A stretch of DNA of 64,000 bases, taken from positions 248,001 through 312,000 of the forward strand of contig NZ_NEVN01000009.1 in assembly GCF_002261475.1 (NCBI RefSeq), in the 5' to 3' direction. The notes under the pieces are model-generated. The model was given only the letters and a program-made list of their open reading frames with translations, did no database searches and was not told where the DNA came from. The position numbers were made by a program, and so were the translations under genes. This stretch comes from Bordetella genomosp. 5 (lineage in GTDB: Bacteria; Pseudomonadota; Gammaproteobacteria; Burkholderiales; Burkholderiaceae_B). This document shows positions 24,334 to 32,698 of this stretch, piece after piece; within the stretch, counting starts at the first letter, position 1, and every line of letters begins with the position of its first letter.

Positions 24334-25919
24334 TGCGCGGCCTTTTTCAGGTTCCAGAAGAGCGTCACGGGCGCTTCGAGGATGCCGGTCAGGCGGGTGC
24401 TGTAAGCCGCCGGAATCTGGAATTGCCCGAGCGGCGCCACCACGCCCTCGTCGATCGCGAGTTTCTGGATCTGCGTGGCGATCTGCTTGCGCTCGGCGGT
24501 GTCGTTGGCCTGCGCATACTTGAGCCGCAGCGCTTCGATCTCGGGGACGTCGGGCCAGCCGGCCCACGCCTTGACACCGTTGGACTGCAGCGTCGTGTTG
24601 CCGAACGGATCGCCACTCGTGGCCAGGATGCTGTACGTGGAAAAGATGCTCCAGCCGCCTTCGGACGGCGCCTTCTGGTTGCCCTGTTGCGACACCACGC
24701 TCTGCCAGTCCATCGCTTTCATGACCACGTTGAAGCCGGCCTTGCGCAACGCGGCGCCGACGACGACGGGCTGCGCGGCCACCATCGCCAGGTCGGAAGG
24801 CTGCAGCACGATGACCGGCGTGTTGTCGTACTTGGCCTCTTTCAGCAGCGCCTGCGCGCGCTCCAGGCGCGCCGGCACGACCCAGTCTTCGCCGTAGTTG
24901 TCGCCCAACGGATTGCCGCAGCCCATCACGGCGGCGCAGGTCTTGTAGTACTTGGGATCGCCCACCAGCGACTTCAGCACATCCTCCTGACTCACCGCCG
25001 CGATCGCGGCCTGACGCACCAGCTTGTTGTCGAACGGCGGATGCAAATGATTCATGCGGAAGTAGGTCCAGGCGCCCAGCGTGTCCAGCACCTTGACCTG
25101 CAAGTTATCCTGGCCTTGCACCATGGGCAGCAGATCGAACGGCACCTGCTGCAGATAGTCGACCTCGCCGCTCTGCAGCGCGCTCACCGCGGTCATCTGG
25201 TCGGGCATCGCCACCCACTCCACCCGCTCCACGTTCACCACCTTGCCGCCGGCGGTCCAGCTGGGCGGCTCCGCGCGCGGCACGTAGTCGGTGTTCTTCG
25301 CGTACACGACCTTCAGACCGGCCTTGAATTCGTCCGCCACGAACTTGAACGGGCCGGAACCCACGAACTCCTTGATGGGCTGGGCGCTGGGCGTGTCGGC
25401 GATACGCTTGGGCATCATGAAGGCGGGGCGCGAGCTGAGCTTGGCCAGGCCTTCCAGCAACAGTGTGGTCGGCTGCTTGAGCACGATGCGGAATTGCTTC
25501 GCATCGATCACGTCGATGCTGTCGGTCATGCGCATCAACACCTGCCCGGTGGCATCCACGTCGGCCCAGCGCTTGAGCGAGGCCACGCAATCCTCCGCGG
25601 TGACCGGGCCGCCATCGTGCCACTTGAGCCCGTCGCGCAGCGTGAAGGTGTAGGTCTTCTTGTCTTCCGACACCGTCCAGCTCGCCATCTGCGGCTGCAC
25701 CTTGAACTGCGCGTCGGTGCCCAGCAGGGTGTCGTAGATCATGTAGCCATGATCGCGCGTGAGAAATGCCGTGGTCATCACGGGATCGAGGACCCGCAGC
25801 CCGGCCTGCATCACCACCGTAACCGTCTGCGCCCGGGCCTGCGGCGCCAGGCCGGCGCCCAGTGCCGCCGCCACGAAACAACTGCCCAGGACTGCCTGCA
25901 TGCGTTTGCTGAGGTTCAT
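24330..25919 (-). CDS. ABC transporter substrate-binding protein, oligopeptide/dipeptide (SBP_bac_5) family
   Basis: A 529-residue periplasmic protein with a signal peptide (to PQARAQ). SBP_bac_5 motifs are YDTLLGTDAQFKVQPQMASW, YTFTLRDGLKWHDGGPVTAEDCVASLKRW and VGSGPFKFV. It would deliver peptides or similar ligands to an ABC permease. No dpp/opp permease or ATPase gene is in this operon, so it must share a permease encoded elsewhere. It lies between the TetR gene and the D-aminoacylase. Confidence 0.92.
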   Translation of the reverse strand: MNLSKRMQAVLGSCFVAAALGAGLAPQARAQTVTVVMQAGLRVLDPVMTTAFLTRDHGYMIYDTLLGTDAQFKVQPQMASWTVSEDKKTYTFTLRDGLKWHDGGPVTAEDCVASLKRWADVDATGQVLMRMTDSIDVIDAKQFRIVLKQPTTLLLEGLAKLSSRPAFMMPKRIADTPSAQPIKEFVGSGPFKFVADEFKAGLKVVYAKNTDYVPRAEPPSWTAGGKVVNVERVEWVAMPDQMTAVSALQSGEVDYLQQVPFDLLPMVQGQDNLQVKVLDTLGAWTYFRMNHLHPPFDNKLVRQAAIAAVSQEDVLKSLVGDPKYYKTCAAVMGCGNPLGDNYGEDWVVPARLERAQALLKEAKYDNTPVIVLQPSDLAMVAAQPVVVGAALRKAGFNVVMKAMDWQSVVSQQGNQKAPSEGGWSIFSTYSILATSGDPFGNTTLQSNGVKAWAGWPDVPEIEALRLKYAQANDTAERKQIATQIQKLAIDEGVVAPLGQFQIPAAYSTRLTGILEAPVTLFWNLKKAAQ

Positions 25920-25961
25920 GTCGTTTTCCCTTGAGTCGTTATGGATACAGCTTGTTGTGGT

Positions 25962-26597
25962 CTAGTCGGCGCGACCGGACTCCAGCGCGCTGAGCGGTTC
26001 GCTGCGCAGCGCCTCGGGCAGGTCGTGCACCATCCGTGTGAGCGCATCATCGATGCGTTGCCAGCCTTCCGGCGTCCGCAGCGGCACGCCCAGAAAATGG
26101 CTTTCGGTCTTGGCGCGCAAGGACAGGTACAGCACGCCGGCCAGCATGATGCTGACGTGCGCCGGCACATCGGCGTCACGGGTCAGGCCGTCCACGCGGT
26201 CGATGAAGGCGCGCGCCGTGCGCTCGCGCCGATCGGCCAGTTGCGCGGTGACTTCGTTGCGCTCGACGAGCTCCCACAGCCGGATCTCGCGCAATGCCTC
26301 GTTGTTTGCCAAAGCCTCGGTCTGCGCGCGCAGCATGCCCAGGATGAGCTCGGCGGGGGTCTGTTCGCTCGATTCGCCGCCCTTGAGCAGGTCGGCGCGG
26401 CCCGTCCAGTAATCCTGCTCGCGCATCCACGCCAGCAGCAGGCCCGGCATGCCGTCGAAATAGCGGTAAATGAGCTCCTTGCTCACGCCGGCGCGCTTGG
26501 CGATGGCGTTGATGCCGGCGCCGGCCATGCCGGTCTCGCGAATCTGGTCTTCGAGCGCCTGCATGATCTGGCGCTCGGTCTGCTCACGGCGCGACAT
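25962..26597 (-). CDS. TetR-family transcriptional regulator
   Basis: This 211-residue protein has an N-terminal TetR helix-turn-helix (GINAIAKRAGVSKELIYRYFDGMPGLL, about 27-53). The ligand domain is uncharacterised. ATG 26597 was chosen; GTG 26603 is an alternative. The start lies inside the 3' end of the upstream gene, so translation is coupled. A perfect palindrome at 27524-27541 before the first gene of the operon is a likely autoregulatory operator. Confidence 0.9.
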   Translation of the reverse strand: MSRREQTERQIMQALEDQIRETGMAGAGINAIAKRAGVSKELIYRYFDGMPGLLLAWMREQDYWTGRADLLKGGESSEQTPAELILGMLRAQTEALANNEALREIRLWELVERNEVTAQLADRRERTARAFIDRVDGLTRDADVPAHVSIMLAGVLYLSLRAKTESHFLGVPLRTPEGWQRIDDALTRMVHDLPEALRSEPLSALESGRAD

Positions 26598-27510
26598 GGG
26601 CACTCCGCATCAGTAAGGTGTTGTTCGCCGCCAGGCTGGCCGGCAACACCCGGCCATCCCGAACCTCGACGTAGAGCTCGGTCGCGGCGTGCCCCACCAT
26701 CGCCCCTTCGCTCCAGACTTCGGTACCGAGATAAATCACGGTGCCGCGCCGATCCAGACGCGCCAGACGCGGATTGGCGGTTGCGATGGCGGTGATGTGG
26801 CCCTGGGCATCGATGTCGACCCGATCGTGCGGCGCGGTGCCGAGCGTCGTGGCACGCGTGAGCGTCACGAACCGCAGCGCGGCCGGCGCCCCGGTCAGCG
26901 TGCACCACGCTCGTTCGCCCACCTGCGCGGCAAGGTCGCCGCGCGCGTAAATCGAGTTGTGCAACAGCGCCAGACTCGCCGCAGGGGTCCGCCGCTCGAA
27001 GCGTCCGAGGTCGTTCCGGCGCAGCACGCGCGCGGTGTCGGCCAGGCCGATGCGGCCACCGGTATCGAGCGCGAGCAGCCCCGCATCCCACTGCGCGTGT
27101 GTCCCTAGCACCGCATCCACGGCGGCCTGCGGCGCCTCACCCTGCGCCATCCGGCGCAGCACCGACTGATTCAGCGGCACACCATCGGTGCCCGCGAGAT
27201 TCGGCAGCCGATGGCCCGCGACCAGCCCCACGCCGGCCTCTCCGGCAAGGAACTGGGTGAGGGGTTCGGGCCGGTCCGGCCCGCTGGAAATCACGGCGGC
27301 GTACGGCGCATCGCGCCACGCCGCGGGCAGGTCCAGGCTGCTGATGCCCTCGCGCTGCGTCGTGCGGTATTCGAGCCGGCCGTCGGCGTGCAGCACGGCG
27401 AGCACGGCGAAGCCGCCGATGGCGCCGCGGCCCAACAGCTCTGCGGTCAACACTGCGTCATAAACCGTCGCGCCCGCGTGAGGGCCGGCGGCGGCTACCC
27501 CGATGGTCAT
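26584..27510 (-). CDS. Uncharacterised protein, possibly Ntn-hydrolase-like
   Basis: A 308-residue soluble protein starting MTIGVAAAGPHAGATVYDAVLTAELLGRGAIGGFAVLAVL, with GISSLDLP and SGPDRPEPLTQFLAGEAGVGLVAGHRLPN. I do not recognise a characterised family. The immediate TIG start and glycine-rich first helix loosely recall N-terminal nucleophile hydrolases. ATG 27510 has CGGAGG at ideal spacing. It is the first gene of an operon with TetR, a peptide-binding protein and a D-aminoacylase, which suggests a part in amide or peptide metabolism; that is inference. Confidence 0.75.
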   Translation of the reverse strand: MTIGVAAAGPHAGATVYDAVLTAELLGRGAIGGFAVLAVLHADGRLEYRTTQREGISSLDLPAAWRDAPYAAVISSGPDRPEPLTQFLAGEAGVGLVAGHRLPNLAGTDGVPLNQSVLRRMAQGEAPQAAVDAVLGTHAQWDAGLLALDTGGRIGLADTARVLRRNDLGRFERRTPAASLALLHNSIYARGDLAAQVGERAWCTLTGAPAALRFVTLTRATTLGTAPHDRVDIDAQGHITAIATANPRLARLDRRGTVIYLGTEVWSEGAMVGHAATELYVEVRDGRVLPASLAANNTLLMRSAHVAP

Positions 27511-27523
27511 AAGGCCTCCGCAA

Positions 27524-27541
27524 TGTGACCGAGTGGTCACA
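27524..27541. promoter_or_regulatory. Perfect 18-bp palindrome, candidate TetR operator
   Basis: TGTGACC-GAGT-GGTCACA is an exact 7-bp inverted repeat with a 4-bp spacer, starting 14 bp upstream of the first gene of the TetR operon. Position and symmetry fit an autorepressor site. Confidence 0.65.
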
Positions 27542-27615
27542 CGCCGATGCTAGTGCGGGCCCTTGCCGCGGAAAAGAGAGGGAAAACCCGTTCGGGAGGC
27601 GCGGCATCGATCACC

Positions 27616-27787
27616 ATGCCCTATATCGGACTCGGTCTTCACGTCATCATCGCGCTGTTTTATCCTCAACGACGCCCGGCATCTGCCGCGCCATGCGCAG
27701 AAGAACAACCGCGAGTGGGTCCAGCGCGCACGCATCGGCCTGGGCGCGGCCGACCGGGTCGCCACGCCACCGCTGCAGAACGGCTGA
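27616..27787 (+). pseudogene. Possible remnant of a small membrane/TPR-type protein gene
   Basis: An ATG at 27616 opens MPYIGLGLHVIIALF, which resembles the hydrophobic N-terminus of a betaproteobacterial membrane-anchored TPR protein (from memory, unverified). The similarity stops after 15 residues. About 20 bp later another frame reads DARHLPRHAQKNNREWVQRARIGL up to a stop at 27785-27787, like a C-terminal tail. This would be a gene with its middle deleted and the frame shifted. The surrounding 350 bp (27511-27860) holds no other gene that I can see. Confidence 0.3.
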
Positions 27788-27860
27788 GGACGAGACGCAG
27801 CCGGCCCCGCGCGGCGGGTCGCCCGGCGTTGCAGAGAGCCTTCCAGCAAGGCGCCGCGCC

Positions 27861-28220
27861 TCAAGTCGCTACGAAGCGGGCCACCACGGCGAGCGCCAGC
27901 CCCGTGACCGCCGCCGCGCAGGCCGTGCCGACCAGGCGGCTCGGCCGATAGCTCAGCATCATGGCCACGCCGAGCGCGCCGCAGGACAGCATGCCCAGCC
28001 ACACCAGGCTGCCTACGGCGGTGCCCCAGCCCTGCAGGCAGGCCGCCAGGCCCGCCATCCCGAGGACGGCGGCGCCGAGGCGCAAGGTGAGCCTCAGCGT
28101 CGGGGTCGTGCTGACCTCGCCGCTCACCTGCTCGTAATGCCTGTCCATGGCAAGCGCCAGACAGCTGAAGCCCGCGAAGCACAACATCAGGGTGCTCAGC
28201 GCGGCGATCAAGGTATTCAT
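27861..28220 (-). CDS. DUF3325-family small membrane protein
   Basis: A 119-residue protein with about three hydrophobic helices (TLMLCFAGFSCLALAM, LGAAVLGMAGLAACL, LVWLGMLSCGALGVAMML). It matches the small DUF3325 proteins that accompany PepSY proteins in iron-uptake loci. Its ATG overlaps the PepSY stop by 4 bp (ATGA). It is the last gene of the fecI-fecR-receptor-PepSY run. Function is unknown beyond association with siderophore utilisation. Confidence 0.8.
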   Translation of the reverse strand: MNTLIAALSTLMLCFAGFSCLALAMDRHYEQVSGEVSTTPTLRLTLRLGAAVLGMAGLAACLQGWGTAVGSLVWLGMLSCGALGVAMMLSYRPSRLVGTACAAAVTGLALAVVARFVAT

Positions 28221-30094
28221 GCCGCCCCCATGAGCCGCACGGCGAGCGCCAGCACGGCGGTCGAGACCAGCACGCCCAGCCAGCCGCGGCGCGCGCCGAA
28301 GACCCACAGCGCCGCCAGCGCATACAACAAAAAGCTCAGCAGGCTGCCTACCACCACGCCGAGCGCCGGCGACACCACGCCGAGGCGTGCCATGGCCTGT
28401 GCCAGCGCCGTCGCGGCCACCGCCGAGCAGCCGTACCCGCCGACGATGGCGCAGAGCACACGCCCCGCCACGCGCCAACGGTGCCCGGGCGGGGCCGCCA
28501 CGATGCGGCCGGCCTTGGGCGCCGCCCAGCCCCCTCGCCGCATACGGCGCGCGAGCAGCGCGAAGCCTGCGCCGAACAGCACCACGGTGACTTCCACCAT
28601 CGCGGACGGCCACTGACCCGCCAGCGCATACGCGAACGCGTGCTGGCCGGTCGTGACGGCATTCACCAGCGGCAGCAGCAGACACAGCAATGCGCTTACC
28701 GCGAACTGCTCGAACCAGGCGCGCTGCACGGGCCGCAGCAAAGCTTGCACAAGGCTCGCGAGCCATAGCGCGAAGAAGGCCTTGATCTCCCAGGCGTCGC
28801 GCCCGGGCAGCGCCGCGGGCAGCAGACGATTGGCATGGAAATAACCGATACAGGCAAGGCACGCCCCCGCGATCGCGGCCACGTTGAGAGATTCGGTCAG
28901 GCGATAGAAGACGGGCGTGAACACCCCGAACTCGCTCTCGCCCCGGTTGCGTCGCTTGAGCGTGTACAGCACGGCGCCGGTCGCCATCATCAGCGTGCCC
29001 GCCAGTCCGCACAGAAAGTAAAGCCATCGGATGGTCCAGCCGCCGTAGCGCGCCAGATGCAGGCGTTCCATCACCTCGTGCGCGGCATCCGCGGGCTCGG
29101 CCCCGGCACGCTGCACGGCCGTGAAGGCGCCGCCCGCGCCATCGAGGAAGGCGCGCCCCGCCGCACCGCTCAGTTGCCGGAGCTCGGCCGCGGGGTCGGG
29201 ACGCGCATACACGCCGACGCGTTCGCGTGCCTGGCCGGGCCGCTCGACCATGACCATCCGCGCCGGGCTGCCGATCGCCCGCTCGGCGGCATCCAGCACC
29301 ACGCCGAGCTGTTCGCGCACCGGCGTGCCCGCCACATAGGCGGGCCGCGCCGGCAACGGCTCGGACGCGTCCGGCGTGACCGCAAGCGCCAGCTCGGCCG
29401 CCCAGCGCCCCGCCCCGTTCTCGCCGTACATGGTCTGTAGCGGCGCCGGCATGTAGCTCGTATAGAAAACGGCCAGCCCGGTGTACGCGATCATCAACTG
29501 GAACGGCAGCGTCAAGACCGCCGACGCATTGTGCCCGTCGAGCCAGGCGCGCTGCCCCCGGCCCGGCCTGAACAGAAAAAAGTCCTTGAAGATGCGCTTG
29601 TGCACCACCACGCCGGAGATCAAGGCCACCAGCATGCCGACGGTCAGCCAGCCGACGAGCCAGAAGCCGAAGCCCCCGCCATAGAGCGTGTAGTGCAAGG
29701 TCATGAAGTGCCGGCCGCCCTCCGTCTTGCGGCCCCACGGCCCCTGCAACAGTTCGCCGCTGCGCGGATCCATGGCGGCGTCGTGCGTGACGCCATCCTG
29801 GCCGCGCCAGAACAGGCGCATCGCCTGCCCGGACTCGCCGGGCAGCTCGATGCGCCAGAAGCGCGGGCTCGGATCCTGCGCGGCCAGGTGGCGCGAGGCC
29901 GCCGCGAGCACGGCATCCCGGGACAGCGTTGCCGACGCCTCGGGCAGCGCCGGCTCGGCGCTCATCCACGCGGTGATCGGTGCGCGAAAGACGCTGATGC
30001 TGCCCGCCAGAAAAATCAGGCACAGCAGCCAGGCGCACACCAGTCCGCACCAGGTATGCAGCCAGCTCATGCGCTGGCGCAGGCCCGCCTTCAT
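28217..30094 (-). CDS. PepSY-associated transmembrane protein (siderophore utilisation type)
   Basis: The 625-residue inner-membrane protein begins RMSWLHTWCGLVCAWLLCLIFLAGSISVF, the typical first helix of PepSY_TM proteins with its His in LHTW. Further helices occur near 155-175, 200-220 and repeatedly after about 360, with a periplasmic portion containing FWRIELPGESGQAMRLFWR. Family members are thought to reduce ferric siderophores or aid iron release. It starts 2 bp after the TonB receptor stop, in the same operon. Confidence 0.88.
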   Translation of the reverse strand: MKAGLRQRMSWLHTWCGLVCAWLLCLIFLAGSISVFRAPITAWMSAEPALPEASATLSRDAVLAAASRHLAAQDPSPRFWRIELPGESGQAMRLFWRGQDGVTHDAAMDPRSGELLQGPWGRKTEGGRHFMTLHYTLYGGGFGFWLVGWLTVGMLVALISGVVVHKRIFKDFFLFRPGRGQRAWLDGHNASAVLTLPFQLMIAYTGLAVFYTSYMPAPLQTMYGENGAGRWAAELALAVTPDASEPLPARPAYVAGTPVREQLGVVLDAAERAIGSPARMVMVERPGQARERVGVYARPDPAAELRQLSGAAGRAFLDGAGGAFTAVQRAGAEPADAAHEVMERLHLARYGGWTIRWLYFLCGLAGTLMMATGAVLYTLKRRNRGESEFGVFTPVFYRLTESLNVAAIAGACLACIGYFHANRLLPAALPGRDAWEIKAFFALWLASLVQALLRPVQRAWFEQFAVSALLCLLLPLVNAVTTGQHAFAYALAGQWPSAMVEVTVVLFGAGFALLARRMRRGGWAAPKAGRIVAAPPGHRWRVAGRVLCAIVGGYGCSAVAATALAQAMARLGVVSPALGVVVGSLLSFLLYALAALWVFGARRGWLGVLVSTAVLALAVRLMGAA

Positions 30095-30096
30095 CG

Positions 30097-32574
30097 TCAG
30101 AACGTGCCGCGCAAGGTCAGCATCGCATTACGCGGCTCGCCGTAATGGATGCCGTTGACCATGTTGCCCACTGCCGCGTAATAGGTCTTGTCGAACAGGT
30201 TGTTGACGTTGAGCGTGGCCGCCCAGTTGCGGTTGATCTGGTACTTGGCGTAGGCATTCCAGACGGCACGGCCGCTGGCATTGGCCGTGAGCGCGCCCAC
30301 CTGACGCGATTGGCCGCTCTGCACATTCACGCCGCCGCCCACCGTGAACGCGTTCCACTCGCCCGGCAGCTGATAGGTGCTCCAGAGCCGGAAAATGTGC
30401 TTGGGCGTGTACCAGGCGAACGACATGCCCTCGCTGCTTTCATCCTTGATGTACTTGGTGGTGTTGAAGGTGTAGCCGGCGTAGAGATTCCAGCCGCGCG
30501 TGAGCTCGCCACTGATCTCGGCGTCGAAGCCCTGGCTGCGCACCTTGCCCGAGTCGGTATAGCAGTAGTAATCGGCCGCGCAGGTGGGACTGCTGTTGAA
30601 GTCCACCTGCGCGCGATTGCTCTGGTCGATGCGGAAGATGGCGAACGCGGTGTTCACCCGGCCGTCCAGCAGCTCGCCCTTCAGGCCCAGCTCGTAGTTC
30701 TCGCCGATGATGGGCTTCAGGCTCTGGCCGGCCGCATTCACCGCGCTCTGCGGCTGGAAGATGTCGGTGTAGCTGGCGTACGCGGTCCATTGCGGCGTCA
30801 GGTCCAGCAGCATGCCGGCATAGGGCGTGAAATGCGTGTTCTTCTGGGCCGTCTGACCGCGCGTCAGCACGCCGCCGGTGGTCGTGTCGGTATCCCAGAA
30901 GCGCGCGGAGCGGCTGAAGCGGCCGCCGAGCACCAGCTTGAGCGGGTCGGCCAGATGCAGACGCGTCGTGCCGTAGAAGCCCAGCTCCCGCGCGGAACCG
31001 ATGCGCAGCTCGTTGGTGCCGGCCCGGATCGCGTCGCTCGACGGCTCCGGCAGATCGGGATCGAAGTGAAACGCGTTGAAGCTGTGGTAATTCAGCAGGT
31101 ACGAGTAGCCGGTATCGATGCGGTTGTGCGAGTAGTTGGCGCCCAGCACCACCTCGTGCGCGCGGCCGAACGCATGCACCTTGCCCACCAGGTTGGCGTC
31201 CAGGCCCGAGGTGTCGATGTCGGCCACCGTGCGGGCCACATTGACCAGCGCCATCTGCGTGACCGGATTCACGGCGCGGCTCGAGGTCGTGTACTTGAGA
31301 TACTGCTTTTCCTTCACATAGGCGCCGGTCACCTTGACGCGCCAATCGTCGTTGAAGGCATGCGTGAAGTCGGCGTAGAAGCCATCGTTGCGCGTCTCCT
31401 GCCGGTTCCAGTTGGCGCCGTAGCTGGTGGAGCGTTTGAAGCCGACCTCCTCGCCATTGGCGTAGCGGGGCAGGCCCGACAGCGACGGCCGGCCGCGCAG
31501 GTCCTCGTGGCTATAGCCCAGATTGATCTGCGTGCGCGGCGTGATGTCGTACTCGATCGTGCCGTAGAAGGTGGTGTTCTGCATGTCCACCCGATCCACG
31601 AACGAGTGGTTGTCCTGGCGATCGACCAGCGCACGGCCGCGCAGGCTGCCCTCTTCGTTGAGCACGCCGCTGCCGTCGAGCTGCAGACCGTAGCGGTCCC
31701 AGCTGCCGGCCTTGGTCTCGACCATGAAGCGGTCTTCGGCGAGCGGACGCTTGCGCACCAGGTTGACCGCACCACCCGGCGAGCCCGACCCCTGCAGCAG
31801 ACCGGCCGCGCCGCGCAAGACCTCGACACGGTCGTAGAACGCCGTGCCGCCCGAGTAGTTGCTGGCGCGGCCGTACATGCTGCGTTCCAGCGGCACACCG
31901 TCGTACTGGATGACGCTGCCCTCGAAGCCGCGCGAATAAAAGTATTTGCCGCCTTGCGGGCTCTGCTGCAGCGTGACGCCGGTCGTGTTCTCGAGCGCGT
32001 CGTACACCGAAGTGAGGTTCTGCTCATCCAGGCGCTGACGCGTCACCACGCTGACCGACTGCGGCAGCTCGCGCAAGGTGGTCTCGCCCTTGCCGATGGT
32101 GACGGCGGGCGTCGTGTACGAGCCCGTGCCCTCGGTCATCAGGCGGAATTCCTGCCCGGTCACCGTGACCGGCTCCAGCGTGGCCGCACCGCCCGACGCC
32201 GCGCGCCGCACGGCAAACCCGCCCCCGGCCAGACGCGCCCCCTCGAAGCCGGTGCCCGCGAGCAGTGCCCCGAGGCCGCGTCCCGCCGTCCACCGGCCCT
32301 GCAGCCCGGGGCTGCGCAGGCCTTCGACCTGGCCCGCGTCGAACGACACATTCACGCCCGCGACACGGGCGAACTGGTTCAGCACCTGGTCGAGTGGCCC
32401 CGCGCCGATGGCGAAAACATGCTCGGCTTCCTGCGTGGCCGCCGTGGCCTGGGCATGTGCCGCGGGAGCATGCCAGAGGGCGGCGGCGCCGCACAGCGCC
32501 GTGGACAGCGCGACAGACAAAACGGTCGGGACGGGCAGACGGCGTGCCAGCGGATGGAGACGAGCGGAGGTCAT
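30097..32574 (-). CDS. TonB-dependent siderophore receptor with N-terminal signalling (STN) domain
   Basis: An 825-residue outer-membrane receptor. After a signal peptide (to HAQA) come an STN domain (FAIGAGPLDQVLNQFARVAGVNVSFDAG, about 53-80), a plug (ELPQSVSVVTRQRLDEQNLTSVYDALENTTGV, then RGFEGSVIQYDGVP) and a 22-strand barrel ending LTLRGTF. The STN domain signals ligand binding to a FecR-type anti-sigma factor, which is encoded immediately upstream. Sequence is of the ferric-siderophore class (FpvA/FoxA-like); the siderophore cannot be read. No siderophore biosynthesis genes are in the window. Confidence 0.93.
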   Translation of the reverse strand: MTSARLHPLARRLPVPTVLSVALSTALCGAAALWHAPAAHAQATAATQEAEHVFAIGAGPLDQVLNQFARVAGVNVSFDAGQVEGLRSPGLQGRWTAGRGLGALLAGTGFEGARLAGGGFAVRRAASGGAATLEPVTVTGQEFRLMTEGTGSYTTPAVTIGKGETTLRELPQSVSVVTRQRLDEQNLTSVYDALENTTGVTLQQSPQGGKYFYSRGFEGSVIQYDGVPLERSMYGRASNYSGGTAFYDRVEVLRGAAGLLQGSGSPGGAVNLVRKRPLAEDRFMVETKAGSWDRYGLQLDGSGVLNEEGSLRGRALVDRQDNHSFVDRVDMQNTTFYGTIEYDITPRTQINLGYSHEDLRGRPSLSGLPRYANGEEVGFKRSTSYGANWNRQETRNDGFYADFTHAFNDDWRVKVTGAYVKEKQYLKYTTSSRAVNPVTQMALVNVARTVADIDTSGLDANLVGKVHAFGRAHEVVLGANYSHNRIDTGYSYLLNYHSFNAFHFDPDLPEPSSDAIRAGTNELRIGSARELGFYGTTRLHLADPLKLVLGGRFSRSARFWDTDTTTGGVLTRGQTAQKNTHFTPYAGMLLDLTPQWTAYASYTDIFQPQSAVNAAGQSLKPIIGENYELGLKGELLDGRVNTAFAIFRIDQSNRAQVDFNSSPTCAADYYCYTDSGKVRSQGFDAEISGELTRGWNLYAGYTFNTTKYIKDESSEGMSFAWYTPKHIFRLWSTYQLPGEWNAFTVGGGVNVQSGQSRQVGALTANASGRAVWNAYAKYQINRNWAATLNVNNLFDKTYYAAVGNMVNGIHYGEPRNAMLTLRGTF

Positions 32575-32698
32575 TGCTTCTTCTTGAAAGGGCCAGGTTG
32601 AGAGACTTCTTTCCCTGTAGGCCGGTCAAGAACTCGGATCCCCTCACTTTTTCCGAAAATATTTTTCGCAGGGCTGCGCTGCCCCGCATGCGCCGATG

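Noticed and set aside
21646-24405. A 919-codon forward open frame across the MFS and D-aminoacylase genes
   Set aside because: It is a GC-rich shadow; its translation is Arg/Ala/Pro-rich with no motifs, while the other frames encode clear families.
27861-30050. A 729-codon reverse-strand open frame over the PepSY gene
   Set aside because: Only its last 119 codons (DUF3325) look like protein; the rest is an out-of-frame shadow of the PepSY gene.
30145-32601. An 818-codon forward open frame antisense to the TonB receptor
   Set aside because: No recognisable domain and typical antisense composition; the reverse strand encodes a full receptor.
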